Shown here: positions 9,220 to 18,414 of the stretch, in pieces
Numbering within the stretch: position 1 is the stretch's first letter
How the letters are laid out: the number at the start of each line of letters is the position of its first letter
NCBI GenBank assembly: GCA_017624155.1
Contig: JAGANS010000005.1
Coordinates: 21,006-85,005 of the forward strand
DNA from: Muribaculaceae bacterium
GTDB taxonomy: Bacteria; Bacteroidota; Bacteroidia; Bacteroidales; Muribaculaceae
DNA length: 64,000 bases
Direction of reading: 5' to 3'
Program-made: the position numbers and the translations under genes
Notes under the pieces: generated by a model
The model's input: the letters and a program-made list of their open reading frames with translations, nothing else
What the model was told of the DNA's origin: nothing
Databases searched by the model: none

Positions 9220-11537
9220 TGGACGCCGACTATCTGTCACAGCTCAACGAACAGCAGCGCGCCGCCGTGGAATATATCGGTGGCCCTCAGCTTGTGATCG
9301 CCGGCGCCGGATCAGGCAAGACCCGTGTGCTCACATACAAGATTGTACACCTGCTTGCCAACGGCTATGAACCCGGACGCATCCTGGCGCTTACATTTAC
9401 CAACAAGGCCGCCCGCGAGATGCGCGGGCGCATCGAGTCCCTCGTGGGCTTTAACACCGCCGCAAGGCTGTGGATGGGAACTTTTCACAGCATATTCTCA
9501 CGAATACTTCGTAAAAATGCCGATCTGATTGGCTATACACGCAACTATACTATTTACGATACGACAGATTCGCGATCTCTTATCAAGATGATAATCAAAG
9601 ATATGGATCTCGATGAGAAGGTGTATAAGGTTTCGACGGTACAGAATGCCATTTCGTGGGCAAAGAACTCACTGATTTGCCCCGAGGCCTATGCGGCCGA
9701 TCGCGAACTTATGGCAAGCGATGCGCGTTCCAAGCATCCGCGCATATACGAGATATACAAGGGGTACATGGCCCGGTGCAGGGTCTCGGATGCGATGGAC
9801 TTTGACGACCTGCTGTATTATACAGCAGTGCTTCTGCGCGATAATCCACCCGTTCTGCGGCATTACCGCGAATTTTTCAGATATGTGCTTGTCGATGAGT
9901 TTCAGGATACCAACTTCGCCCAGAATTATATAATGACCATGCTTACGCAGGGCATAGGAGATATTTGTGTCGTAGGCGATGATGCGCAGAGCATCTACTC
10001 GTTTCGTGGCGCCAATATCCGCAATATTTTGGAACTTAAGCGTGCGTATCCCGACCTCATGACATTCAAGCTGGAACAGAATTACCGTTCCACGCAGAAT
10101 ATTATCAATGCGGCCAACAGCCTTATCGACAAGAATGAACGCCAGATACGCAAGCAGGTATATTCGCTCAACGATGTCGGCGACCGTGTGGAGGTGCAGG
10201 CCGGACATTCGGATTATGATGAGGCCGGTCTCGTGGCAAGCCGTATTGTAGTGCAGCGGGCCCGGACAGGTGACCCGCTGAGTGAGTTTGCTATACTATA
10301 CCGTACCAATGCGCAGAGCCGAGTGCTTGAGGAGGCATTGCGTCGCCGCAATATTCTGTACAAGATTTATGGCGGCCTCGCATTCTATCAACGCAAAGAG
10401 GTGAAGGATGCGATAGCCTACTTCCGCATGGCAGTCAATCCCGATGATGACGAGGCGCTGAAGCGCATAATCAACGTGCCTGCCCGTGGCATCGGTGCCA
10501 CTACATTATCCAAAATAAGCTCCGCCGCTATCGAGCATGGTGTGAGTATGTGGCAGGTCGTAATCGATCCGCACAAGTATTCGCTGAATATAAACTCGGG
10601 TACGAGCAGCAAGCTGAAGACATTTGCCGCCATTATCGACGGTTTCATAACCCGAAAGGATCAGGATGCCGAATCTCTGGCAAAGCATATAATACAGAGC
10701 ACCGGCCTGATATCGCAGTATATGACAGAACGCACCCCTGAAAATGTTTCGAAGGTGCAGAATCTTGAGGAACTAATCACAGGCGCACGGGAGTTTGTTG
10801 AAGACCGTCGCGAGCAAGGTATGGACGACCGCGGCACTATGGCTGATTTTCTGGCAAATGTGTCGCTGCAGACCGATCAGGATACCGAGGATCCGGCTCT
10901 TGCCGATTCTGTCACACTGATGACAATCCATGCAGCCAAGGGACTTGAATTCAGCAATGTGTTTGTTGTCGGTGTCGAGGAAGATCTGCTCCCGTCATCG
11001 ATGGGTAACGGCACACCTGATGAAGTTGAGGAAGAGCGACGCCTGTTCTATGTGGCAATTACACGTGCCAAAAAATTCTGTATGCTCAGCTATGCCGGCA
11101 ACAGGTATATCAACGGGCAAACGACCACCTGCCGCCCTTCGCGTTTTATAAAGGATATTAATCCGCAATACCTGAAATATTCATACGGTGCCGAGGCATT
11201 GCAGTTTGCCGTGCCTCAGCGACAGCGATATGTTGCTCCGGCCAAACCGGCACAATCGTCAAATGTGAGTCCGCGTGTGAGTCCTGTTGTGGTATCACAG
11301 CGCACCGACTCTGCGGCACAGGCTTCAGGTGGAACTTGTCAGGCTACAGACTACGCCCTGCATTCTGTCAATGAACTTACTGTCGGAATGACGATTATCC
11401 ATCCGCGTTTTGGTCGTGGAACGATACAGGCTGTCCAAAGTATCGACCTTGGGGATTCGGCTAATGTTCAGTTCGACAACGAGGCCACACCTCGCAAATT
11501 ATTGCTTAAATTCGCTAAATTCAAGATTATAGACTGA
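9219..11537 (+). CDS. uvrD: ATP-dependent DNA helicase, UvrD/PcrA type
   Basis: Superfamily 1A 3'-5' helicase acting in excision and mismatch repair and on stalled forks. The Walker A GAGSGKT is at residues 29-35. Motif Ia (ALTFTNKAAREM), motif II (VDEFQDTN), motif III (GDDAQSIYSFRGA), motif IV (QNYRS) and motif V/VI (TIHAAKGLEF, EEERRLFYVAITRAKK) are all present. The C-terminal 60 residues form the small tudor-like domain seen in PcrA (GMTIIHPRFGRGTI). 772 residues is normal. The start overlaps the preceding stop, and nspC begins two bases after its own stop. Confidence 0.95.
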   Translation: MDADYLSQLNEQQRAAVEYIGGPQLVIAGAGSGKTRVLTYKIVHLLANGYEPGRILALTFTNKAAREMRGRIESLVGFNTAARLWMGTFHSIFSRILRKNADLIGYTRNYTIYDTTDSRSLIKMIIKDMDLDEKVYKVSTVQNAISWAKNSLICPEAYAADRELMASDARSKHPRIYEIYKGYMARCRVSDAMDFDDLLYYTAVLLRDNPPVLRHYREFFRYVLVDEFQDTNFAQNYIMTMLTQGIGDICVVGDDAQSIYSFRGANIRNILELKRAYPDLMTFKLEQNYRSTQNIINAANSLIDKNERQIRKQVYSLNDVGDRVEVQAGHSDYDEAGLVASRIVVQRARTGDPLSEFAILYRTNAQSRVLEEALRRRNILYKIYGGLAFYQRKEVKDAIAYFRMAVNPDDDEALKRIINVPARGIGATTLSKISSAAIEHGVSMWQVVIDPHKYSLNINSGTSSKLKTFAAIIDGFITRKDQDAESLAKHIIQSTGLISQYMTERTPENVSKVQNLEELITGAREFVEDRREQGMDDRGTMADFLANVSLQTDQDTEDPALADSVTLMTIHAAKGLEFSNVFVVGVEEDLLPSSMGNGTPDEVEEERRLFYVAITRAKKFCMLSYAGNRYINGQTTTCRPSRFIKDINPQYLKYSYGAEALQFAVPQRQRYVAPAKPAQSSNVSPRVSPVVVSQRTDSAAQASGGTCQATDYALHSVNELTVGMTIIHPRFGRGTIQAVQSIDLGDSANVQFDNEATPRKLLLKFAKFKIID

Positions 11538-11538
11538 T

Positions 11539-12705
11539 ATGCAACTGCCTTCAATCGATAAAATACCTACACCGGCGTTCGTCGTAAGCGAGAACGCCCT
11601 GCGTCGCAATCTCGAACGGATCGACTCGGTAAAGAAGCGCGCAGGAGTTGACATTATCATGGCGTTCAAAGCCAATGCATTGTGGCGCACTTTCCATATT
11701 GTGCGTGAATATTGCCGTAATTCCACCGCCAGTTCGTTAAATGAAATGCGCCTCGGTCATGAATTCCTTCGGGGCGAGGTCCACAGTTATTGCCCTGCCT
11801 ATACTGATGCCACGATCGGCGAATATATTCAGGGTAGCTCGCATATAACATTTAATTCTGTGGCGCAGTATCAAAAGTTTGCCGGTCGCATTGCCATGCA
11901 CAATGCCATGCCAGTCAATCACCACGTTTCCCCCGGTCTGCGTGTGAATCCAAAATGCTCGGTAATCGAAACAGATATATACAACCCTGCCCTACCCGGC
12001 TCGCGATTCGGTGTGGATGCAGCTACTTTGGGCGACAGTGTGCCTGCAGGCATCGAAGGACTGCATTTCCATGCTCTGTGCGAATCCTCAAGCTATGATC
12101 TTGCCAAGGTCCTTGATGCTTTTGAGCAGCAGTTCGGCCGTTTTCTGCCACAGGTAAAGTGGGTAAACATGGGTGGCGGTCATCTGATGACCCGAGATGG
12201 CTATGATATTGATCATCTGGTTGAAGTTCTCACCGGATTCAGATCACGATATCCATGGCTCAAAGTTATACTTGAGCCGGGAAGTGCCTTCACATGGCGT
12301 ACCGGCGTTCTGCTGTCGAGTGTAGTCGATGTAATGGAAAACGACGGTATCAGGACGGCCATCATCGACGCTTCCTTTGCATGCCACATGCCAGATACTC
12401 TCGAGATGCCGTATAAGCCTGCCATAACCGAAAGCCTCGGCTCTGAACCGGTTGCCGGAAAGCCGACTTACCGTCTTGGTGGCAATTCGTGTCTGAGCGG
12501 TGATTTCAAGGGCGACTGGAGCTTCGACAGCCCCTTGGCTCCGGGCGATCGCCTTACATTCGAGGATATGAATCACTACACCAATGTGAAGACTACCATG
12601 TTCAACGGCATACAGCATCCGTCGGTATGGTTGCAGAATGCCGACGGAACGGTCGATCTGCTGCGTGAATATGATTATGGAGATTATAAGTCAAGAATGT
12701 CATGA
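11539..12705 (+). CDS. nspC: Carboxynorspermidine/carboxyspermidine decarboxylase
   Basis: PLP-dependent fold-III (alanine racemase-like) decarboxylase that makes spermidine or norspermidine from the carboxylated intermediate in the alternative polyamine route. The likely PLP lysine is Lys44 in IMAFKAN. Supporting motifs are GLHFHALCES, WVNMGGGH, LEPGSAF and the C-terminal GGNSCLSGDF followed by FEDMNHYTNVKTT. 388 residues is usual. No carboxyspermidine dehydrogenase gene lies beside it, so the pathway partner must be elsewhere. It sits between uvrD and a glycosyltransferase with an ATGA overlap downstream. Confidence 0.9.
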   Translation: MQLPSIDKIPTPAFVVSENALRRNLERIDSVKKRAGVDIIMAFKANALWRTFHIVREYCRNSTASSLNEMRLGHEFLRGEVHSYCPAYTDATIGEYIQGSSHITFNSVAQYQKFAGRIAMHNAMPVNHHVSPGLRVNPKCSVIETDIYNPALPGSRFGVDAATLGDSVPAGIEGLHFHALCESSSYDLAKVLDAFEQQFGRFLPQVKWVNMGGGHLMTRDGYDIDHLVEVLTGFRSRYPWLKVILEPGSAFTWRTGVLLSSVVDVMENDGIRTAIIDASFACHMPDTLEMPYKPAITESLGSEPVAGKPTYRLGGNSCLSGDFKGDWSFDSPLAPGDRLTFEDMNHYTNVKTTMFNGIQHPSVWLQNADGTVDLLREYDYGDYKSRMS

Positions 12706-13706
12706 GCAATCCCAGATTCTCGGTCATTGTACCGGTTTATAACCGCCCCGACGAGGTAAAAGAACTGCTCGACAGTTTGCTTTCACAAAGCATTCGGAAT
12801 TTTGAAACGATTATTGTTGAGGACGGATCCACAGTGCCCTGTCGCGAAGCGGCCGAAGCGGCCAAGAACGCAGGTCTTGATATAAAATATTACTTTAAGG
12901 AGAATGAAGGACGGTCGATAGCCCGAAACTATGGACTTGAAAGGGCCGCAGGTGATTATTTTGTGTTTTTCGATTCTGACTGCGTGATACCGCCTGATTA
13001 TTTTGCAAATCTTGCCGGCATGCTTGATGAGAGGCCCTTTGATTGTTTCGGCGGTCCGGATGCCGCGCATGAATCCTTTTCAGATACACAGAAGGCCATC
13101 AATTATTCCATGACATCGTTCATGACTACGGGCGGTATCCGTGGCGGTAAGATTCAACTCGAAAAATTTGTCCCGCGTACATTCAATATGGGATACTCTC
13201 GCGCCGTATACGACAAGGTCGGAGGCTTCCGTGAAATGTTTTCCGAGGACATCGACATGAGTACAAGAATCCGTAATGCCGGTTTTTCAATAGGCTTGTT
13301 TCAGAATCCTGTCTGGCATAAGCGGCGTGTTGATTTCCGCAAGTTTCTGCGACAGGTCTATGTGTTCGGCAAATCAAGAGTGACACTAAAGTTGCTTTAC
13401 CCCGACTCACTGAAAATCGTGCACCTGCTGCCGGCGGCGTTTGTTATAGGCTCGCTCGCGCTGATATTGCTTGGTATCTTTATAAGTCCCTGGTTCCTGC
13501 TGCCGCTTGCACTGTATTTCATTGCGGTGTTTATCGGAGCGATAATGGTTACTCACCGGCTGCGCATCGCGGCCATGGCTGTGCCTGCCGCTATCATACA
13601 GCTCGGAGGATACGGCTGTGGTTTCATTAAGGATTTTACCACTAAGATAATATTGCGCCGCGGGCGTAATATAGAAGAGGAAATAGAAATGCGCAAAGGA
13701 AAATGA
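12702..13706 (+). CDS. Family 2 glycosyltransferase with C-terminal membrane segments
   Basis: Inverting GT-A glycosyltransferase. The N-terminal nucleotide-sugar fold begins FSVIVPVYNRPDEV; the metal-binding DxD-type motif is Asp91-Ser-Asp93. The likely acceptor-side acidic motif is FSEDIDMSTR near residue 180. Two or three hydrophobic segments between about residues 240 and 310 anchor it to the inner membrane, and the C-terminus is charged. Substrate and product cannot be read from the sequence; a role in surface glycan or glycolipid synthesis is inferred. The start overlaps nspC by an ATGA and its end overlaps radC in the same way. Confidence 0.85.
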   Translation: MSNPRFSVIVPVYNRPDEVKELLDSLLSQSIRNFETIIVEDGSTVPCREAAEAAKNAGLDIKYYFKENEGRSIARNYGLERAAGDYFVFFDSDCVIPPDYFANLAGMLDERPFDCFGGPDAAHESFSDTQKAINYSMTSFMTTGGIRGGKIQLEKFVPRTFNMGYSRAVYDKVGGFREMFSEDIDMSTRIRNAGFSIGLFQNPVWHKRRVDFRKFLRQVYVFGKSRVTLKLLYPDSLKIVHLLPAAFVIGSLALILLGIFISPWFLLPLALYFIAVFIGAIMVTHRLRIAAMAVPAAIIQLGGYGCGFIKDFTTKIILRRGRNIEEEIEMRKGK

Positions 13707-14437
13707 ACGAAAATGGTTATAAAGCGCCAAATGTGCCCGAAGGCCACCATCTGATCCGTGATATGGCGGCGGACCAGCGTCCGCGAGAAAAGGCTCTGCG
13801 CCACGGTATCAAATCTCTGGGCAATGCCGAACTGCTTGCAATACTTTTCGGTACGGGACTCCGTGGCAAATCTGTGCTTCAACTCAGCGACGAGATACTT
13901 GCCGACAACGACAACCATATATCCAAGGTCGCCCGCTTGTCGATACGCGATTTCATGAACCGGTATAAGGGCATCGGCGAGGCCAAGGCGATATCGATAC
14001 TTGCCGCGCTTGAACTCGGCAGCCGTTCCGTGGCCGACGCCGCGTCGCTCACAAATCCTACAATCAACAATTCCGATGCAGCCGTCGACGTGATGAAGCA
14101 TCATTTCGCCAATCTGCCGCATGAGGAATTTTGGATAATGCTGCTTTCACAAGCCGGCAAGGTGCTGCGTGAGATATGTGTGTCGCGTGGCGGCATTAAC
14201 CTCACGGCTGTCGATGTGAAAATAATCCTTAAGCATGCCATCGAGAATTATGCTACGTCGATGATATTGTTCCACAATCATCCGTCGGGTACACTTGTAC
14301 CGTCAACGCAGGACGACAACCTGACCCGGCGAATATGCGCCGGCGCCAAGGCCATTGATGTCAGAGTCAATGACCACATCATCATCACCGACGGCGGATA
14401 TTATTCTTATCACTCCAACGGCAGAATGCCCGACTGA
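13703..14437 (+). CDS. radC: RadC family JAB/MPN-domain protein
   Basis: RadC-like protein (244 aa). A helix-hairpin-helix region (about residues 35-110, with RYKGIGEAKAISIL) is followed by a JAB metalloprotease-like domain. Putative zinc/catalytic residues are present: Glu142, His191 and His193 in FHNHPSG, and Asp204 nearby. RadC was first linked to DNA repair, but its biochemical role is unsettled in the family. It is the last gene of the operon; its start overlaps the glycosyltransferase stop (ATGA). Confidence 0.92.
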   Translation: MNENGYKAPNVPEGHHLIRDMAADQRPREKALRHGIKSLGNAELLAILFGTGLRGKSVLQLSDEILADNDNHISKVARLSIRDFMNRYKGIGEAKAISILAALELGSRSVADAASLTNPTINNSDAAVDVMKHHFANLPHEEFWIMLLSQAGKVLREICVSRGGINLTAVDVKIILKHAIENYATSMILFHNHPSGTLVPSTQDDNLTRRICAGAKAIDVRVNDHIIITDGGYYSYHSNGRMPD

Positions 14438-14515
14438 AACGTTTAATTAATGCAAATACTATCCGGTTTTGTATGTTTTTAAACAATAATCGTCGGCGTT
14501 TATCAAAAAAATTGC

Positions 14516-14523
14516 TATATTTG
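14516..14523 (+). promoter_or_regulatory. Putative -7 box for malQ
   Basis: TATATTTG lies 54 nt before the malQ start in the 140-nt gap after radC. No clear TTG is found 18-22 nt upstream, so only half of the promoter is convincing. Confidence 0.4.
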
Positions 14524-14577
14524 CATACTTATTCATAAACACTTACTTAACACAATAACTAATATCATAAAGACTAA

Positions 14578-17250
14578 ATGAAGCTGACCTTCAATATTGA
14601 TTACCGCACCAACTGGGGCGAGTCATTATATCTCAGCGGCAACTGCGACGCCCTCGGCGCCGGAGAGTATGAAAAGGCGCTGAAGATGACTCCCGACGGA
14701 GCGGAGCATTGGACAGCCTCGATCGAGGTATCCGATGATACGACAGTGATAGATTATCACTATGAGGTGCGCAGCGACTGTAATGCCACAAAGTTTGAAT
14801 GGGGTGCTCCTCATCACTTCAACCGTGGCCGCAGCGCACGTAAATACTGTATATACGACCACTGGCAGGATCAGCCCTTCGACAAGCCGTATTATTCGGC
14901 CGCATTTACCGACTGTATCTGCATGCGAGGAATACGCATGAAGGATGCCGCTCCCCGGCAGGGCTACCTTACAGTTCAGGTGTTCGCACCGATGGTAGCG
15001 CCTGACTGGCATCTTGCGATCGTTGGCTCAGCCGCTTCACTCGGTGCCTGGAATCCCGATAAAGCCGTCGTTATGTCGGATGCCGAGTATCCGCTATGGG
15101 GTGCAACTCTGCCCGCCAAAGACCTCAGTCCTGATACAGAATACAAATTCCTTATCATGGACAAGGACAACAAAGTTGTGGCATGGGAAGGTGGCAACAA
15201 CCGTCAGATCGGCATACGCGCAACTGCCGATACTGCGACAATTATGTCGGGGATGCGCTTTATAAATCCCTTGTCGCCATGGAAAGGCGCCGGAACCGCG
15301 ATACCTGTATTCTCGCTCCGGTCGGAAGAAGATTTCGGTGTCGGCGACTTCTACGATCTTGTCAAAATGATCGACTGGTGCTCGTCGACAGGTCAGACAT
15401 TCTTGCAGCTTCTACCTATCAACGACACTACAATGACTCACACCTGGCAGGACTCATATCCGTATAATGCCAACTCGTGCTTCGCCCTGCATCCGATGTA
15501 TCTTCGTCTTGAAGAGCTGGGCTCGCTTGCCGACAAGGAGCGCCGCGAGTATTACGATAACCTGCGTGTTGAACTCAATTCCTTGCCGCAGATCGACTAT
15601 GAGCGAGTAAATCAGGCCAAGATTCAGTACTTCCACGAGATATTCGCTCAGGAAGGCGCACGTGTGGTTAAGTCGGCCGATTTCAAGGCCTTCGTTGCCA
15701 AAAACGAGCATTGGCTTATGCCTTATGCTGCTTTCTGTGTGCTTCGTGACAGATTCAATACCCCGGAATTTGCCGGATGGGGCGAATATGCCGTATATGA
15801 CAAGGATAAAGTAGCGAAGTTTATTGCCGAAAATCCCGATGACATAAACTACGTAATGTATCTGCAATATCACCTCGACAAGCAGATGCGTCACGTGCAT
15901 GAATATGCCAAGCAGAAAGGCATCGCTATCAAGGGAGATATTCCTATCGGTATTTCCCGCGACAGCGTTGATGCCTGGACCGATACACATCTCTTTTTCA
16001 TGGACAGTCAGGCCGGCGCTCCGCCGGATGACTTCTCGGTCCTCGGTCAGAACTGGGGCTTCCCGACATACAACTGGGAAGAGATGGCGCGCGACGGATT
16101 CGCATGGTGGAAAGCACGCTTCCGCAAGATGAGCGAATATTTCGATGCTTACCGTATCGATCATATCCTCGGATTCTTCCGAATATGGCAGATTCCCATC
16201 GACGCTGTCCACGGCCTTCTCGGCATATTCCATCCTGCTCTGCCTTTCACCCCCGACGAGCTCCGCTACAACTACGACTTCTGGCTTGATGTCGACCTGC
16301 ACACCACGCCATATATCATGGACAGCTTCCTGCACGACTTCTTCGGAGAATATACCGACGAGGCTCGCGAGCGCTTCATGTATCCGGTGAGCTACGGGCG
16401 ATACAAGCTCAAGGATCCGTATTCCACCCAGCGCGCTGTCGCCGACTACTTCGCCACGCAGGAAAAAAACGACAAGAACACCCGTCTTTGTCAAGGGCTG
16501 CTTGGCCTTATCGATCAGGTGCTTTTCATAGAGGATCCCTATGAAAAAGGCAAGTATCATCCCCGCATCTCGGCACAGTTCACATACACATACCGCTCAC
16601 TCAACGATTACGAGCGCTGGTGCTTCGACCGTCTGTACAATGACTTCTACTACCGCCGTCACAATGATTTTTGGTATGGCAAGGCTATGTGGAAGCTTCC
16701 ACCGCTCATCAATGCGACCAACATGCTCACATGTGCCGAAGACCTCGGAATGATACCGGCCTGCGTGCCTGCCGTACTCAGTCAGCTTGAGATTCTTACG
16801 CTCGAAATCCAGCGTATGCCAAAAGATCCTGCAACACCGTTCGGCAACACATGGAACTATCCGTATTACAGCGTATGCACCACATCGACTCACGACATGG
16901 GCGGTATCCGCGCATGGTGGGAGGAAGATCGCGCCAAGACTGCCGACTTCTATCACAACGTGCTGCACGAAGGTGGTGAAGTCCCCTACTATGCCGAGCC
17001 TTGGATATGCGAGAAAATACTCGATCTACAGGTGAAATCGCCCTCGATGCTGTGCATCATTCCATTAGCCGACTGGCTGTCGATGGATGGCACCCTGAGG
17101 CGTGACAATCCGGCCGATGAGATAATCAACGTTCCCGCCAATCCACGACACTACTGGCGCTATCGCATGCATCTCACTCTTGATCAGCTTCGGATGGCCG
17201 AAGACTTCAATTCAAAGCTTACCGCCCTGATCAAGAATTCAGGCCGCTGA
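14578..17250 (+). CDS. malQ: 4-alpha-glucanotransferase (GH77) with tandem CBM20, DPE2-like
   Basis: Amylomaltase that transfers 4-alpha-glucan segments between maltodextrins. Two starch-binding CBM20 modules occupy about residues 1-110 and 120-225, followed by a GH77 barrel. The putative nucleophile is Asp528 (DAYRIDHILG). The acid/base Glu is in CAEDLGMIP and the third carboxylate in TSTHDMGG. With 890 residues it has the architecture of plant DPE2 rather than the short E. coli MalQ. No signal peptide, so it acts in the cytoplasm. With the GH13 enzyme at 33619-35325 it could handle imported maltodextrin or glycogen. Transcribed alone, ending at the hairpin at 17276. Confidence 0.93.
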   Translation: MKLTFNIDYRTNWGESLYLSGNCDALGAGEYEKALKMTPDGAEHWTASIEVSDDTTVIDYHYEVRSDCNATKFEWGAPHHFNRGRSARKYCIYDHWQDQPFDKPYYSAAFTDCICMRGIRMKDAAPRQGYLTVQVFAPMVAPDWHLAIVGSAASLGAWNPDKAVVMSDAEYPLWGATLPAKDLSPDTEYKFLIMDKDNKVVAWEGGNNRQIGIRATADTATIMSGMRFINPLSPWKGAGTAIPVFSLRSEEDFGVGDFYDLVKMIDWCSSTGQTFLQLLPINDTTMTHTWQDSYPYNANSCFALHPMYLRLEELGSLADKERREYYDNLRVELNSLPQIDYERVNQAKIQYFHEIFAQEGARVVKSADFKAFVAKNEHWLMPYAAFCVLRDRFNTPEFAGWGEYAVYDKDKVAKFIAENPDDINYVMYLQYHLDKQMRHVHEYAKQKGIAIKGDIPIGISRDSVDAWTDTHLFFMDSQAGAPPDDFSVLGQNWGFPTYNWEEMARDGFAWWKARFRKMSEYFDAYRIDHILGFFRIWQIPIDAVHGLLGIFHPALPFTPDELRYNYDFWLDVDLHTTPYIMDSFLHDFFGEYTDEARERFMYPVSYGRYKLKDPYSTQRAVADYFATQEKNDKNTRLCQGLLGLIDQVLFIEDPYEKGKYHPRISAQFTYTYRSLNDYERWCFDRLYNDFYYRRHNDFWYGKAMWKLPPLINATNMLTCAEDLGMIPACVPAVLSQLEILTLEIQRMPKDPATPFGNTWNYPYYSVCTTSTHDMGGIRAWWEEDRAKTADFYHNVLHEGGEVPYYAEPWICEKILDLQVKSPSMLCIIPLADWLSMDGTLRRDNPADEIINVPANPRHYWRYRMHLTLDQLRMAEDFNSKLTALIKNSGR

Positions 17251-17275
17251 AAGTAACTACTGCTCTGCTATAATC

Positions 17276-17331
17276 TGAACTGCACACCAAAAGTTAGATA
17301 CATAAAAACTTTTGGAGTGCAGTTCATTTTT
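17276..17331 (+). terminator. 20-bp-stem hairpin with T-run after malQ; arms resemble IS3/IS150-type tips
   Basis: Two 20-nt arms (17276-17295 and 17307-17326) are inverted copies with one A-A mismatch, an 11-nt loop and a TTTTT tail. This fits an intrinsic terminator for malQ. The arms begin TGAACTGCAC and end GTGCAGTTCA, reminiscent of terminal repeats of IS150-group elements. No target duplication is seen at the edges. Confidence 0.6.
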
Positions 17332-17364
17332 GATGACATTGACCTTATGTATTACACCAACAAC

Positions 17365-17394
17365 AGCCCCGACCGCACAGGCGCGGCCGGGGCT
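17365..17394. repeat. GC-rich inverted repeat
   Basis: AGCCCCGACCGC pairs with GCGGCCGGGGCT (one mismatch) around a 6-nt loop. No T-run follows on either strand. It may be a second, weak transcription stop in the malQ/glutaminase-like convergent gap. Confidence 0.4.
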
Positions 17395-17439
17395 GTCTCG
17401 CAGAATTATATAACATTCAACCATAAAGGTATCGTGCCG

Positions 17440-17465
17440 AGGCTCTGTGGACTGTCACAGAGCCT
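17440..17465. terminator. Hairpin downstream of the glutaminase-like gene
   Basis: Perfect 10-bp stem (AGGCTCTGTG / CACAGAGCCT) with a 6-nt loop, 17 nt beyond the stop of the minus-strand gene. The T-run is missing, so termination is only suggested. Confidence 0.4.
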
Positions 17466-17481
17466 TCATTGTGCGCGTTAT

Positions 17482-18414
17482 TTATTTTTCCACCATTACT
17501 CTTGCCGAGGCAAACACATTAAGCTGCAATTCCTTGGCAAATTCATAAATGGCCTTTGCTGCCTTGATTGACACACCATTGCTATCAAGTAACGGTGAGT
17601 ATGCCGCAATGGCACCAAAACCGGGCAGGACTGCGAGGATAGCACCGCCGAAGCTGTTTGCTGCGGGCAGTCCGGTTGTCATCATCCATGCACGACCTTC
17701 ATGATGTACGCCACGTGCCATGGTTGTAACGACATTTGCGGCTATCTTTCCGTCGAGGACATCTTCTGCGGTTATCGGATTGCGGCCGTCGGCTGCGATG
17801 GTGGCGCCCATAGTTGCAAGCTGAGTGGTATCGAAAGTCAATGAGGCCAGGCGGGTGTACAAATCCACGGCAATACCGGCGTCATCATACAGATTGTATT
17901 CTGCAGCAGCTATCTTGTTGATTGTATCAGCCGAGGCGACATCCTTGCCGAGGCGTTCATAAAGCTTGTCGTCGAGAACCGGTTCGCTGCCGGTGAGGGC
18001 TACAATATTGTCGATCATGATGCTGTATTTGCCGTCTGAATCACCCTGTGGAGTTACGACACTGACCGCGCGGATTCCATGGGGGCTCAGAGGAATTTCG
18101 GGCTTTGCACCTTTCTGACACTTGCATGCGCATGTGCATACACCGGCTTTTTGGATAAGTTCTTCCGGCGTATTCTGGCTCAGGACGAGCACGTGTGTGG
18201 GCACGAGAGCGATTCTACCGAGAGGTGATTTGATTTTTGTATCACCTTTCTCGAATACTCGGCCGTCGGTAAGCACTATACTGACTGCAAATGATGTCGG
18301 ATCTGCATCCGACATCAGTGAGTCAAGTTTGCCGTCGTTTACTTCTTTCTGAGATTTTTGATATGCATTGTCGAGTGCTTTTTGCACGTCGGCCGGTTTG
18401 ATCTTTCTAACCAT
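17482..18414 (-). CDS. Glutaminase-fold protein lacking the catalytic Ser-x-x-Lys, with a CxCxCxC motif
   Basis: 310-residue protein whose C-terminal half matches the serine-dependent glutaminase family (LYTRLASL, ATMGATIAADGRNP, TTGLPAANSFGGAILAVLPG, AAYSPLLDSNG). Aligning the N-terminal half by eye to E. coli glutaminase places GDTKIKSPLGRIALVP where the family has the catalytic QSISK. The nucleophile Ser and the Lys are therefore absent, and the NPxxNAGA block is not recognisable. The Lys of LPAKSG is Ala here. Four alternating cysteines (Cys93, 95, 97, 99) sit in an insertion-like segment. It lacks a signal peptide. It may be a non-enzymatic or repurposed paralogue. A TAATTTTG box (18451-18458) precedes it. 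Confidence 0.7.
   Translation of the reverse strand: MVRKIKPADVQKALDNAYQKSQKEVNDGKLDSLMSDADPTSFAVSIVLTDGRVFEKGDTKIKSPLGRIALVPTHVLVLSQNTPEELIQKAGVCTCACKCQKGAKPEIPLSPHGIRAVSVVTPQGDSDGKYSIMIDNIVALTGSEPVLDDKLYERLGKDVASADTINKIAAAEYNLYDDAGIAVDLYTRLASLTFDTTQLATMGATIAADGRNPITAEDVLDGKIAANVVTTMARGVHHEGRAWMMTTGLPAANSFGGAILAVLPGFGAIAAYSPLLDSNGVSIKAAKAIYEFAKELQLNVFASARVMVEK

Noticed and set aside
15454-16560. 368-codon open frame on the minus strand inside malQ
   Set aside because: It lies wholly within a gene with intact GH77 motifs; its translation has no recognisable domain and looks like a high-GC antisense shadow.
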